Shown: piece after piece, positions 26,054 to 37,181 of the stretch | Layout: each line of letters begins with the position of its first letter | How positions within the stretch are numbered: the stretch's first letter is position 1 | DNA from: Cryptomeria japonica | Lineage: Eukaryota; Streptophyta; Pinopsida; Cupressales; Cupressaceae | Reading direction: 5' to 3' | Assembly: GCF_030272615.1 (NCBI RefSeq) | Contig: NC_081408.1 | Coordinates: 623,656,383 to 623,720,382, forward strand | Length of the DNA stretch: 64,000 nucleotides | Program-made: the position numbers and the translations under genes | Notes under the pieces: model-generated | Seen by the model: the letters and a program-made list of their open reading frames with translations, nothing else | What the model was told of the DNA's origin: nothing | Databases searched by the model: none

Positions 26054-26225
26054 TTCAAAATTGCCCTTCTATTGGGAGATTGTGTACATAGCCTCTTGGT
26101 CTTCTAAGACACTGAAAAGGGTGCTTCGAGTCCACCAACTCTAGTTCCACACCATAGAAATTTTTGGATATTGTCTTCCAAATATCCTTCAGTGCAAAAG
26201 CATCATTCTCATAATAGAAAAAAGG
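25918..26225. repeat. Inverted repeat, arms about 125 bp, loop about 58 bp
   Basis: 25918-26040 and the reverse complement of 26098-26225 agree at most positions, including long exact runs such as GGATATTTGGAAGACAATAT and GGTGTGGAACTAGAGTTGGT. The arms end at AGAAGACC/GGTCTTCT around a loop of about 58 nt. A transcript through it would fold into a long hairpin. Confidence 0.9.
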
Positions 26226-26370
26226 TGGCTCTTGTGTGAACACATTGATTTCCTCCAAGCGTGGCCCAATAGGTTTCCCCAGAACTCCAAAACCAATTAG
26301 TCCCTCTAGACATAAATTAGAGACCACATCACACTCCAGACATTGTTTGTTTGTATTGCATGCTCTCTAT
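26041..26370 (-). pseudogene. Fragment of a DRM-type (RdDM) cytosine methyltransferase
   Basis: Minus-strand translation gives LIGFGVLGKPIG, then EPPFFYYENDAFALKDIWKT, GVELELVDSK and RRPRGYVHNLPIEGQF. This order matches the segment of plant DRM2-class rearranged methyltransferases with (P)PFFYYENVALAPKGVW..ISRFLY..PEFVDSK..ARKRGYVHNLPI. That segment lies ahead of the block holding motifs VI-X. DRM enzymes are nuclear and place cytosine methylation guided by 24-nt siRNA. Only about 80 residues remain, with no catalytic motif and a stop after GQF. It is a captured or decayed gene fragment. The identification is from memory of the family. Confidence 0.7.
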
Positions 26371-26529
26371 GTATTTATCACCCTTTAACACTTTCCTCTG
26401 CTTTTCTCCAATTGCTCTCTTCTAGGAAGCTGATGAGCTTGTTTCCATGTCATTTAAGATAATGCCAGCTTTCTTTCTTTTATGAAATTCACTTGCACAT
26501 GACTCCTCATCTTGTATCTTCTTCTTCTA

Positions 26530-28450
26530 CACAGATATAAATTATAATTCACTGTGTCACAAGGGGCCTTAACTTGTTCTAAGGTGTGACCCCTTAGGAT
26601 CACATAAGTCCCCTTGTGACACCATTTGGTCTTTTGTTGTCCTCATAGGTCCTAAGGGGTGCACATGTGTAGCAAGGGGCCTTAAGTGGCCCTAAGGGGT
26701 CACGCATGTGTAGAACACATGCATGACCCCTTAGGACCACATAAGACCCCTTGTGACACCATTTGGTCTTATGTGGTGCTAATAGGTCCTAAGGGGTGCA
26801 CATGTGTCGCAAGGGGACTTAAGTGGTCCTAAGGGGTCACACATGTGTTCTAACACATGCGTGACCCCTTAGGACCACATATGACCCCTTGCGACACCAT
26901 TTGGTCTTGTGTGGTCCTAATAGGTCCTAAGGGGTGCACATGTGTCGCCAAGGGCCTTCAGTGGTCCTAAGGGGTCACGCATGTGTTCGTGACCCCTTAG
27001 GACCATATAAGACCCCTTGCGACAACATTTGGTCTTGTGTGGATCTAATAGGTCCTAAGGGGTGCACATATGTCACCAGGGGCCTTAAGTGGTCCTAAGG
27101 GGTCACACATGTGTGACCTCTTAGGACCACATAAGACCCCTTGCAACAACATAACATTTGGTCTTTTATGGTCCTAATAGGTCCCAAGGGGTGCAGATGT
27201 GTCGCCAAGGGCCTTAAGTGGTCCTAAGGGGTCATGCATGTGTTCTCACACATGCGTCACCCCTTAGGACCATATAAGACCCCTTGCAATAACAATTGGT
27301 CTTTTGTGGTCCTAATAGGCCATAATGGGTGCACAGGTGTTGCTAGGGGCCTTAAGTGGTCCTAAGGGGTCACGCATGTGTTCTAACACATGTTTGACCC
27401 CTTAGGATCACATAAGAACCCTTGCGACAACATTTTGTCTTTGTGGTCCTAATAGGTCCTAAGGGGTGCACATGTGTCGCAATGGTCCTTAAGTGGTCCT
27501 AAGGGGTCACGCATGTGTTAGAACACATGCGTGACCCCTTAGGACCACATAAGACCCTTGTGACACCATTTGGTCTTATGTGGTTCTAATAGGTCCTAAG
27601 GGGTGCACATGTGTCACAAGGGGCCTTATGTGGTCCTAAGGGGTAACACATGTGTTCTAACACATGTGTGACCCCTTAGGACCACATAAGACCCCTTGCG
27701 ACAACATTTGGTCTTCTGTGGTCCTAATAGGTCCTAAGGGGTGCACATGTGTCACAAGGGGCCTTAAGTGATCCTAAGGGGTCACACATGTGTTCTAACA
27801 CATGCGTGACCCCTTAGGACCACATAAGACCCCTTGCGACACCATTTGGTCTTTTATGGTCCTAATAGGTCCTAAGGGGTGCACATGTGTTGCAAGGGGC
27901 CTTAAGTGGTCCTAAGGGGTCACGCATGTGTTCTAACACATGCATGACCCCTTAGGACCACATATGACCCCTTGCAACACCATTTGGTCTTTTGTGGTCC
28001 TAATAGGTCCTAAGGGGTGCACATGTGTCACAAGGGGCCTGAAATGGTCCTAAAGGGTCACACATGTGTGACCCCTTAGGACCACATATGACCCCTTGCG
28101 ACACCATTTGGTCTTTGGTGGTCCTAATAGGTTCTAAGGGGTGCATATGTGTTGCAAGGGGCCTTAAGTGGTCCTAAGGGGTCACGCATGTGTTCTATCA
28201 CATGGGTGACCCTTGAGGACCACATAACACCCCTTGTGATACCATTTGGTCTTTTGTGGTCCTAAGGGGTGCACATGTGTCGCAAGGGGCCTTTAATGGT
28301 CCTAAGGGGTCACACATGTGTTCTAACACATGTGTGACCCATTAGGACCACATAAGACCCCTTGTGACACCAATTCATCTTATGTGGTCCTAGTAGGTCC
28401 TAAGGGGTGCATATGTGTCGCATGGGGCCTTAAGTGGTCCTAAGGGGTGA
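26530..28450. repeat. Satellite array of about 137-bp palindromic units
   Basis: About 14 units, counted by ACCATTTGGTCTT near 26620, 26757, 26895 and onward. Each holds a near-perfect inverted repeat with arms of about 24 bp: GGTCCTAAGGGGTCACGCAT and its complement around a TGTTCTAACA centre. A second, looser dyad lies around CCCCTTGCGACACC and GTGTCGCAAGGGG. Some units have replaced CACGC/GCGTG with CACAC/GTGTG on both arms. No coding capacity. Confidence 0.9.
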
Positions 28451-28482
28451 TATAAAATAATTATACTCCTTAGGATGTATAC

Positions 28483-28522
28483 ATACACATACATACATGC
28501 ATACATACATACATACATACAC
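28483..28522. repeat. (CATA)n microsatellite
   Basis: Run of CATA units interrupted by one CATG, just beyond the palindromic array. Confidence 0.85.
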
Positions 28523-29099
28523 CTCGGGACATGCTATATGACACTCATAGCATATTATAAATTCATAACAGAGGTTATTGCAGAGTGTGATATAGGAGAC
28601 AAAGAAACATGTCATATGCTTCAAAAATTTCCACTCATTGTTTGTAATCAACCTTTCACATCTTTCAATGTTGGACAAAATGTGTTCCATTGAATAACAA
28701 GAAGAACAAGTGAAAGCCAACTACAATCTAGCTACTTACATTCCTAAATCAATCAACATCTAGAATTCAAAACAATACCACTACTCGAATCTGCAGGATC
28801 ATACTCTTATTTTACAAATTACAAAGGATGAAAATGGAAAGAGAGAGAGGTAAAAGCAATTGCCCATGTTTTTCCAAAGTTCTACAACATCTCAAAGGGG
28901 GACTCAGATCACTTTGAAACATTATGCTAGAGTGAGAACTTACTATTGTACAAACATTTTTCAAGCAAATAAATTGACATAAGACTTACTAAGGGTACGC
29001 TAAATGCAAATTGGAAGCAAATGTGTGCAACCTAATATGATGTTTGGCATGCTAGTCTTACCATAGAAATGGAAGCAATAATTAAAGAATAAGAAGATA

Positions 29100-30753
29100 G
29101 CGAGACTAAGATGAACACAAGGGACACAACAGAGCTAAATGAATGGAAATTATTTTCACAAATGGGTGGACATCAAGCAATGTTAGCCTAAATGAACACA
29201 ACATGCTTGGAAAGCGAGAGTTTGATAACAACAACAAATGTGATCAACTTATGATACCCTAAGAACTTCGTAAAATTGTCACACAATTCATACAAATGAA
29301 GAAGGCACGCATCCAAGAAGAGACCATTGTAGGCAACTTTGATGTCCTAGACTATACACTAGCACCAAAGCGAAGACTAGCGGTCACAATTATTACCGAC
29401 CACAACAAACATCCATTAGATAAACTATTGCACATGATCATTTAAGGAATAGCAAGTATAGGGAAATCCTACTTTATTGCTAACATAAAAAAAAAACTTG
29501 CAAGTAAGAGCCCACAACAAAAAGGCCAGCTACTAACATTAGCTCCTAAAGAGGTTGTTGCACTTAACATGCATGCATCAACCAAACATTCAACACTTTG
29601 GATTTCTATCAAATAAATGCACCCACTATAGGGATAAGCATTAACAACATTTCAAGAAGAGATGAAACACATAAGATACATACTGATTGATGAGATGAGC
29701 TTCATAGGGCCAAAGTTACTACTAAAAATAGACACAAGACTAGATGAGGCCTTCCCACATGGACAACATCTCTTCTTTTGTGGAGAGTCTGCAATTGCTA
29801 ATTGGTGACCTCACACAACTCCCACCTATGAGGGATAGGCCTATTTACACATCATAGTCAAATGTAAAAATATTGTGGGACAAATTTATAACCGTTGTCT
29901 CATTACAAACAAAATTTTGACAACAAGGTGAGAATCTAGAACAAAGTCAATATTGTCAAATGTTGCAAGACATACAAGATGCATAAGCGACATGAGAAGA
30001 TTGACAATTTTTAATGACATGGACAAAGAAGCATCTTACATCAAGTGAAAAAGAACAATTTGACAATTCAATGCACCTATTTTCTATAAGAGATTTAGTT
30101 AGGTTGCACGAGAGAAGAATGTTAAAAAAATTGAACCATCTGATTAAAATTAGTATTGTGATAAGCACTAGGACCGGTGTAGATAATACATAGCTAACGA
30201 TGAACAACTTGAAATATAGGTTTTTCTTTGTAACATGGGGGCTTCACTTAGTGAACCTGGATTATAGCACGTGTGTTCATGGCATACTAAAGAATCACCC
30301 TATTTTCAAAAAATATTGTCCTAAACTCCTTTTTTGTCACCCCCTCCCAATACATAGGCTGAATTAAAATCCCCCTATTTTCGCCAAATATTGCATTTTT
30401 TCATAGCCCGAATTAAAAAACCCTCTATTTTCACCGATAGACAATATATTGTACCATCATTTTTAGGATATTAAACCCCCCAATATGAATGAATGCACAT
30501 GATATAATACTGCCTAACCAATGAAGCCCTTGTGCTTTGTAAAGGGCAACACATCATGCTCACAAGCAATATATGGACACAAGCAGGATTGGTAAATGGA
30601 GCTCTTGGTGAAGTTGTTGAAATCGTTTACACCCCTATATCCAAATCGCTAGATGTTCCAATGTATGTTATAACAAGGATCGATAACTACAATGAGCCAC
30701 CATGGAACAAAGCTGACGTTTCTTCTCATGAAGTTCAAACTCATATGTCATAA
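29100..30753 (+). pseudogene. Helitron-type (PIF1-like) helicase, decayed
   Basis: The plus strand carries helicase motifs in order: Walker A GIASIGKSYFI (29446-29478), QLLTLAPKEVVALNMHAST (about 29522), Walker B YILIDEMSFIGPKLL (about 29676-29720), HLFFCGESAIANW (about 29767) and the later DAS..DWQFLMTWTKKHL region (about 29970-30030). After about 290 bp of unrelated text follows LCKGQHIMLTSNIWTQAGLV plus NGALGEVVEIVY (30534-30640), typical of Helitron C-termini. Many stops and frame changes are present. The Rep endonuclease part was not found, nor were Helitron ends. Upstream text at 28700-29100 may belong to the same element but has no motif. Confidence 0.8.
30240..30520. other. Insertion or intron inside the helicase remnant
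   Basis: Helicase similarity stops at about 30220 and resumes at about 30528. The gap holds three diverged copies of a unit containing CCCTATTTTC(A/G)CC. It could be an intron or a small insertion. Confidence 0.5.
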
Positions 30754-31014
30754 AATTTAGCACTATCACAAACGTGTTAGACAAGTAATTTGAGGGAATT
30801 CCCCCTTATGTGGATTCCTATCTTAACATATACCTAGTCAACCTATAACGAAGCTTCCTCCTGTTTTATTGAACTTTGCTTCTACGCCGACCAAACGTTC
30901 TTGTTTGACGTGACCGTTAGGTGATTTCAGGGGGAGGAGGAAAAGACATTCTAGTCAAATTTGAGAAGCAGAACCGAAACAAGTGCATATTGATTTTATT
31001 CATTCTTTGTTGAG

Positions 31015-31430
31015 TGTTCAGATGAAGAGTAGAGTGCAATTGTTGTTGGATATTGGTATGCATTATTCATTTTTTATATCATCTTCTTGTAAATGAGTTT
31101 TATAAGTTTTCTGTGCATTATTAATTTTTTATATCATCTCCTTGTAAATGAGTTTTATAAGTTTTCTGTGCATTATTCATTTTTTATATCATCTCCTTGT
31201 ATATGAGTTTTATAAGTTTTCTGTGCTTTTGTAGTAAATTTCTACAAATTGAAAATTTGAGAGAGTTGAATTTTTTTTATTACATTGGTTTTAAAATTAG
31301 ACGGAAAAAAGTACCAAATTGATTACATCAAATACATTCTTTGTTCAGTGTTTAGATGAGGAGTAGAGTGGATATGTTGTTGGACATTGGTATGCATTAT
31401 TATTTTTTATATCATCTCCTTGTAGATGAG
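31015..31430. repeat. Tandem repeat of about 62 bp and a diverged outer copy
   Basis: GCATTATTCATTTTTTATAT then CATCTCCTTGTAAATGAGTT occurs three times between 31060 and 31225. A block starting near GAGTAGAGTG..TTGTTGGA (31025) recurs at about 31360 with a fourth unit. Non-coding. Confidence 0.75.
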
Positions 31431-31499
31431 TTTTTCATGTCTTGGAATAAATTTCTACAAATTGAAAATTTGAAAGAGTTCGATTTATTTATTATATTG

Positions 31500-32911
31500 G
31501 TTGTTAATTTATATTTCTTTTAGTTATAGAAATAAATGAATTTGTTATGTACTCCAGTAATTTTTGGAAAAGTGAAAATCAAGTGGAAGTAGCTGTGTGT
31601 TCAACATAATCTTCCTATCAAATGTCAATTCCCAACTAATCACAAGAGGGAAGAGTTAATGTTTTGAGATGAGCAGGGTAGAACACTTCTTAAAGGTAAT
31701 TTAGGTCACTTCTCGTTTTCATCATGCTCAACTCGAGACTTAGATGGAACAACACGGGCATCAGGCTTTACTCTTATTTTTTATTACTACTCTCTCTTTC
31801 CTGTGGCTATTTCCAAGCCAAATATTGGAAATATCTTCGTCATCCAATTTCGGTTTAATGATTGTGCCATTTATAAGTATAATTTGGGTTCATGTCTGCC
31901 AAATAGGGTTTTCACATAAAGAAAATAACAATTTCCCAACATGTGAATGTCACACCATTGCAAAGGCATCAGAGCAAACCATTTGGGTGGAGATTCTTAC
32001 CACCTCATAGCTTTATATATTTAAAATTTTAATGTATATTTGAATCAAAGGAAACATGATATAATGTAGACTATTTTCCTTTTTTTTTGTGATTGTAATA
32101 ATTATCTCGTGGTGATAGAGGAAATAAGGTTGTATCATTATCTAACTGAATATCGAAATAAGATTTAATTAATAATGGAATGCAGTTTAAACGAATATTA
32201 AATATTTATTTAAGAAGGTTGTCAGATTTATACATCTACATTTGGCCCCTCTTTGAAGTGACGTGTGTGCACATGTTGATTCAAAGAAAATCGCTGGATA
32301 TATTGCCAAAATTTTATCGATATGATGTTGTATGCCAAAATGTTTGATATGATTCCCTAGATGTGGATTTGATAAATGATCTTGATGATGCCCCCTCGGG
32401 AGATGAATCAAGGATATGTATGAAAGATCTATAAAATTTATCAAATTTGTGATCGTTCTAGTTGATTTTGATATGATAATGTTGATGATGACAGAATGTT
32501 GAATATGCGCAATTTGATTCATCTCCCCAAAAAAAGATGTTGATAAGGTTAATAATGAAAAAGTGGAAAAAAATAACATGCCCCACTTATTAACCCTAGG
32601 GTTTGCCCATTTAAAAGGTAAAAAGTGATTATGAAAAGTCATTTTACACTTGTCTTCATGCAATTTGGACATTTGGAGCTCAGACCATAATTCTGATTCC
32701 ATACCATTCTCACCATTTTATGCATGTCAGGCGATACCAGAGACCCATCGTGTATGGCCCACTAGTAAGTGGCTCAAATCCTTGTCTTTTTTGATCAATT
32801 TTGGAGGTTTTTTGTCACATTTTTAAAAATTTTGGATTATGTTTTCATGGTTTAGTGTGTAGGAGTAGGAATTTAGTGCATACGAAATGAACTATAGTGC
32901 ATAGAAACCCT
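31500..32911. other. Spacer with one unassigned minus-strand frame
   Basis: No recognised family. A minus-strand open frame at 32702-32187 (171 codons) and a plus-strand frame at 31744-32010 (88 codons, hydrophobic start) have no motif and sit in AT-rich sequence. I regard both as chance frames. Confidence 0.4.
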
Positions 32912-34499
32912 AGTGGTGCAGGAGCACCTAAGGGTTGAAATTCCCTTAACCAATTTTGTCTTGTGAGACCTTCCAGTGGTCAATTGAATACATAAGGACT
33001 GGCTCTAGTCCATTTGTAAGGTTGTTTAATTGGAGTTTTTGAAATTTTTCTTATCGGCAAGACCTACCCCAATCGACAAGTCTTACCCCAATGAGGTCGC
33101 CAGAGTATGGAGTGGTTGTATAAGGTATTGGAAGGAGTGGTTCACACTTACCCTAATGACCCCATAAGTTATCAATGCTCAGAGTATTGTTATCGAGTAT
33201 CGGGGGGAGTAGTTTCAAGTTACCCTGATGACCCGATGAGGAAGCATAAGCGTGGAGTGGAGCCATCGAGTATTGGGAGGAGCTATTTCACATTATCCCG
33301 ATGACCCGATGAGAAAGCATTAGCTTGGAGCACACTTGATGAGTGTTGCTATCGGAGATCGGGAAGAGTAGTTTCAGGCTACACTGATGCCTTGACGGGA
33401 CTGCCTCGCTTGCTAAGTTGCCATCAGCCATCGGGAGTCAGGTTTTAAAGTCTTCTCGATGCCCCAATGGAAAATGCGAACTGGTGTGTGTTGTCATTGA
33501 CCATTAGAAGCCCTATTTTGATATTACACCAATGACCTAATAAGAAGTATGGAGCACAGAAAGTTGTCGTCGGCCATTGGAAGTTAGGATTTGTTGTTAC
33601 ACCATTGACCCGATGGAACTTGTGAAATAGTTACAAATGGAAACAGTTGGTAACAAGATATATCTCATCCAATAGAAGGAGTTCACAATAGAGGATGAAA
33701 TGTATAAAAAGACCCAATAGGTATCTATAAGAGGTTGATCGTTCATTGTTGATTATCGATTGCCTTAGAGAACACATTTGTTTTTTTGAAATGCGATAGA
33801 GAAGTCCATTTTCTGGTTTCCAATCAGAGTCTAATTTCTATTTGTGAACAACAATAATGTGTTAGAAACTTTAAGTTCACATATGTTGTTAATGTAAATG
33901 CTTCTTTTCTCTGTTCCATGAGTTTCTGGTTTGAACCCGTGTATAAGCTCGGTATCTGTAAATAAAGCTTTCCATTTCTATTTTTGATCCCTGTTCGCAA
34001 TAATCATATGGCTCTAACTTGAAAGTCCACATGATCATTAGAGATTGTTAAGTAGAGCCAAATATGTACAGTAGGTTTTTATTTGTAAGAGTCTAGGAGA
34101 TGGCATTAGCTATTCCTACAAATTGGCCCTAGGCAAGCTTGGCAATAGTTCGGCTAGGTGTTAGTAACTTGAATGAGATAACTTGCATAGGAAGGAATCT
34201 ACTTAGAAATGGAAGAAGATCCAGAAGGCTACAAGCCTGAAATCAAGACATTGTGAAACCAAAAGGATAAAGTTTACTAAACCAAACAAGATGGGTGGTT
34301 TAGCAAAGAGAGATTGGATGTGTGTGTCCTACAACCCTGCAAGGATATAGTGAGAAATCTTACTTTGTGAGGTTGAGGAAGGTGAGATAAGAAAATAATT
34401 AATAGGGGAGTACATAGGAAAGACTATGGGCCCTAAGAGAGAATATGATTATGCCATCAAAGAACTCCAGTTGGTGGTAATTTAGGGCCCTCCCTATCA
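32912..34499 (+). repeat. Element 1, first LTR
   Basis: About 1588 bp, ending CTATCA and matched throughout by 37182-38761. Its first base appears changed (AG where the partner has TG). Confidence 0.85.
33075..33615. repeat. LTR-internal array of about 73-bp units (first LTR)
   Basis: About seven diverged units end in a GATGACCCGATGAG-like motif and contain an ATCGG(G)-type half. The two halves are complementary (CATCGGG..CCCGATG) and could form a hairpin within each unit. The same array is present at 37340-37890. Confidence 0.75.
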
Positions 34500-34502
34500 A
34501 AG

Positions 34503-34514
34503 TGGTATCAAAGC
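34503..34514 (+). other. Primer-binding site, internal 1
   Basis: TGGTATCAAAGC, one base off the complement of tRNA-iMet, three bases after the LTR end. Confidence 0.85.
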
Positions 34515-34538
34515 AGTTAAGATTTGGGAAGAAAATAG

Positions 34539-35372
34539 TTGACTTCAGGCCCTAAATTAGTAGGAGAAAATAGTCTCAGAATGGTGACCAATGCAGAGTT
34601 AGCAAAGAAGGTAGAAGACCAAGAAGAAGACAATAGGCTCCTCGGAGAAATATTATTACAACTAGAGAGCAAACTAGATGTAGTTGAAGACAAAAATGAG
34701 AAAGTGACAATCAAGGTCAATGAGGGGAAGGGAAAAGAAGTTGTAGAAGAGGATAGGACTCCTACACGAGACCCTATTCTACCTGAATAACCTTTCCTTA
34801 AAGCCATTAAAGCCTTAGGAGGAAAAACACTAGAAGGAGTACCACTTTTTTGTGGTAAAATGGAGTGTGAGGTAGTCCTGGAATGGATAGAGGGATTGGA
34901 GAATCACTTTGAATGTGATGGAATTGGTGAGGCACAAAAGGTGAAGGTGGCCAATTCTAGATTGAGAGGGGTAGCTTTGACTTGGTGGAAATTTATTCAA
35001 GAAGAATGGCAAAAAGAAGGCAAGAATCCCATAGCTACTTGGAAGGGCAAGTTAGAGTCATACATCCCTGAAGATTATGAGATCCAATTGCATAGGAGGA
35101 GACAAAACCTGATAGAAAGAGAGTTGGATGTGAGAAGCTACACTAAGGAATTTCAGAAGTTGTGTCTGAGATCCAAGGTGGTAGAGGATGAGAGCATCAA
35201 GGTAGCCAGATACTTGAATGGCTTGAGATGGAACATTCAAGAGGACTTGAGTTTGTTATGTCCTAACACCGTGCATAAGTGCTATCAATTGGCACTGAAG
35301 GTGGAGCAAAAGAGTAAAAAGAAGCAAGAACAAAGCAAAAGAGGAAGAGGCAGAGGAAAAGATGGTAGAGGG
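34539..35372 (+). pseudogene. Element 1 gag (internal 1)
   Basis: 34539-34790 encodes an acidic coiled coil. After a TAA, 34860-35372 encodes the Ty3/gypsy gag core (EWIEGLENHFECDG, LTWWKFIQEE, IPEDYEIQLHRRRQNL, VARYLNGLRWNIQEDL) and a basic GRGRGKDGRG tail. The zinc knuckle and all of protease and RT are absent: the tail runs straight into RNase H at about 35372, so this copy has a large internal deletion. Confidence 0.8.
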
Positions 35373-37161
35373 AAAGAATAGACCTATAGCTTTCTTTAGT
35401 GAGAAGCTCAATGATGCCAAGAAGAAGTATTCATCCTATGATCTCGAGCTATATGCTCTTGTCCAAGCTCCTAGGAAGTGGAGGCACTAGTTGTTACCTA
35501 AGGAGTTTGTTGTTTACACAAATAATCAAGCTTTAAGTTTTCTGAATTCACAAGATAAGTTGAGTCACAGGCATATTAAATGGATTGAGTATTTGTAATC
35601 ATATACTTTTTCTATTAGGCATAAGAAAGGACAATGTAATAAAGTAGTAGATGCTTTGAGTAGAAGCTACTAATAGTGCAAGCGGTGTAGATTCAGAGTA
35701 TTGGAGTTGATTACTTCAAGGATTTGTACCCCAATGATGAAGATTTTGCAGCCATTTACAAGGTTTGTCAAGAATTTCAGAATCACTTTCATAGTGAATA
35801 TGTTGGCTTTACTTTGCAGAATGGTTTGTTGTTTAAAGGTGGAGAGTTGTGTGTTCCCAACATATCGATGAGGGAAAATCTAATCCATGAAAAGCACAAT
35901 GGATGTTTGAATGGTCATTTTGGCCTTAATAAGATATTGGAACTTGTTCAAAGGTTCTACTATTGGCCCAAAATGCAGAGGGATATTAGCAGGTATGTTG
36001 AAAAGTGTATGGTTTGTTAGAAAGCTAAAGGTACAACTACTAATGTTGGTCTTTATCAGCCATTACCTATTCCTACAAGGCCATAGGAATGTGTAAGTAT
36101 GGATTTTGTGGTTGGCTTACCCCAAACAAAGCTTGGCTATGATAGTATTTTTGTTGTTGTTGACAGATTCAGTAAGATGACACATTTTGTTCCTTGTAAA
36201 ACTACTCATGATGCTAGTCACATTGCACACTTATTTTACAAAGAGATTATTAGAATCCATGGTTTTCCGGTTAGTATTGTTTCAGATAGAGATGTCAAAT
36301 TCCTTGGACATTTTTGTAACTCTTTGGAAAAGACTGGGAACTAACTTGTCTTTTGGTTCAGCCTATCATCCCCAAATGGATGGTCAAACATAGGTGGTCA
36401 ATAGGACACTTGGAAACCTTTTAAGGTTCTTGACAAAAGAATATGGATAGAGTTGGGATCACGTTCTTCACCAGGCAGAGTTTGTGTACAATGACAGTGT
36501 CAAAAGGTCTACTGGGAAGAGTCCTTTTGACATAGTGTATGGTATGCACCCACGAGGTGTTATGGAATTACGAGATCTTGGTTATTTGTCACACAAAAGT
36601 GGTGAAGCAGATGCTATTTCTCAATCTATGAAGGAGGTTCGTGACCAAGTCAGACGAGCTCTCCAAGATTATTCAAAAAAATTTAAAGCCAGAGTTGATG
36701 CCACACAAAGAGATGTGCAATTTTTCAGTTGGAGATTTGGTGATGGTACTTTTGAGCAATGCTCGACTTGAGAAAGGGGTTCCTAGCAAGTAGGCCCATG
36801 TAAAGTTTTAGCCAAGTATGGCTCTAATGCCTATAAGATTGATTTGCCATTTGATATTGCTTTTTCTCCCATTTTCAATGTTGTAGATTTGGTTGCCTAC
36901 AAGGGACAACTTCCCAAGGAGGATGCGCGAGTTTCAAATGTTCAACAGTCACTTGCCGACCTACCATTACTTTCTTCTTCCATGCCTCAGGCTAAAAAAG
37001 TGTTGGATTCCCGCGTTCTCAAGAAGACAAGACAACAAGTGTACATTGAACATTTGGTCAAATGGATGCATAAACCTAATTCTGAAGGGACTTGGGTCCT
37101 TGAATCAGACTTTGTTAAGTCGAGAATTGATATTTCCTTGCTACCGAGTGCAGTCAGTTGA
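35373..37161 (+). pseudogene. Element 1 RNase H, integrase and chromodomain remnant
   Basis: RNase H motifs RPIAFFSEKLNDAKKKYSSY and HIKWIEYL..ADALSR-like VVDALSRS lie at 35379-35672. The integrase zinc-binding part is at about 35850-36020 (HNGCLNGHFGLNK, YYWPKMQRDI, CMVC). The catalytic core is at 36099-36344 ([24 protein letters not shown]), and the third acidic residue region near 36350-36400 is out of frame. A C-terminal block at 36844-37161 ends with a chromodomain-like VLDSRVLKKTR..EHLVKW..GTWVLESDF. Stops and frame changes are frequent, so it is inactive. Confidence 0.85.
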
Positions 37162-37170
37162 CTTAATTGT

Positions 37171-37181
37171 TTTTGGGGGAG
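37171..37181 (+). other. Polypurine-like tract before the second LTR
   Basis: TTTTGGGGGAG directly precedes TGTGGTGTAG, the LTR start. Confidence 0.7.

Noticed and set aside
26041-26370. Functional DRM gene
   Set aside because: About 80 residues only, no catalytic motifs, and a stop and inverted copy directly after it.
28700-30760. Intact Helitron
   Set aside because: Many stops, no Rep motif, and no 5' TC or 3' hairpin-CTRR end could be fixed.
32187-32702. Minus-strand frame of 171 codons
   Set aside because: No domain or membrane pattern, AT-rich surroundings and no relation to the neighbouring elements.
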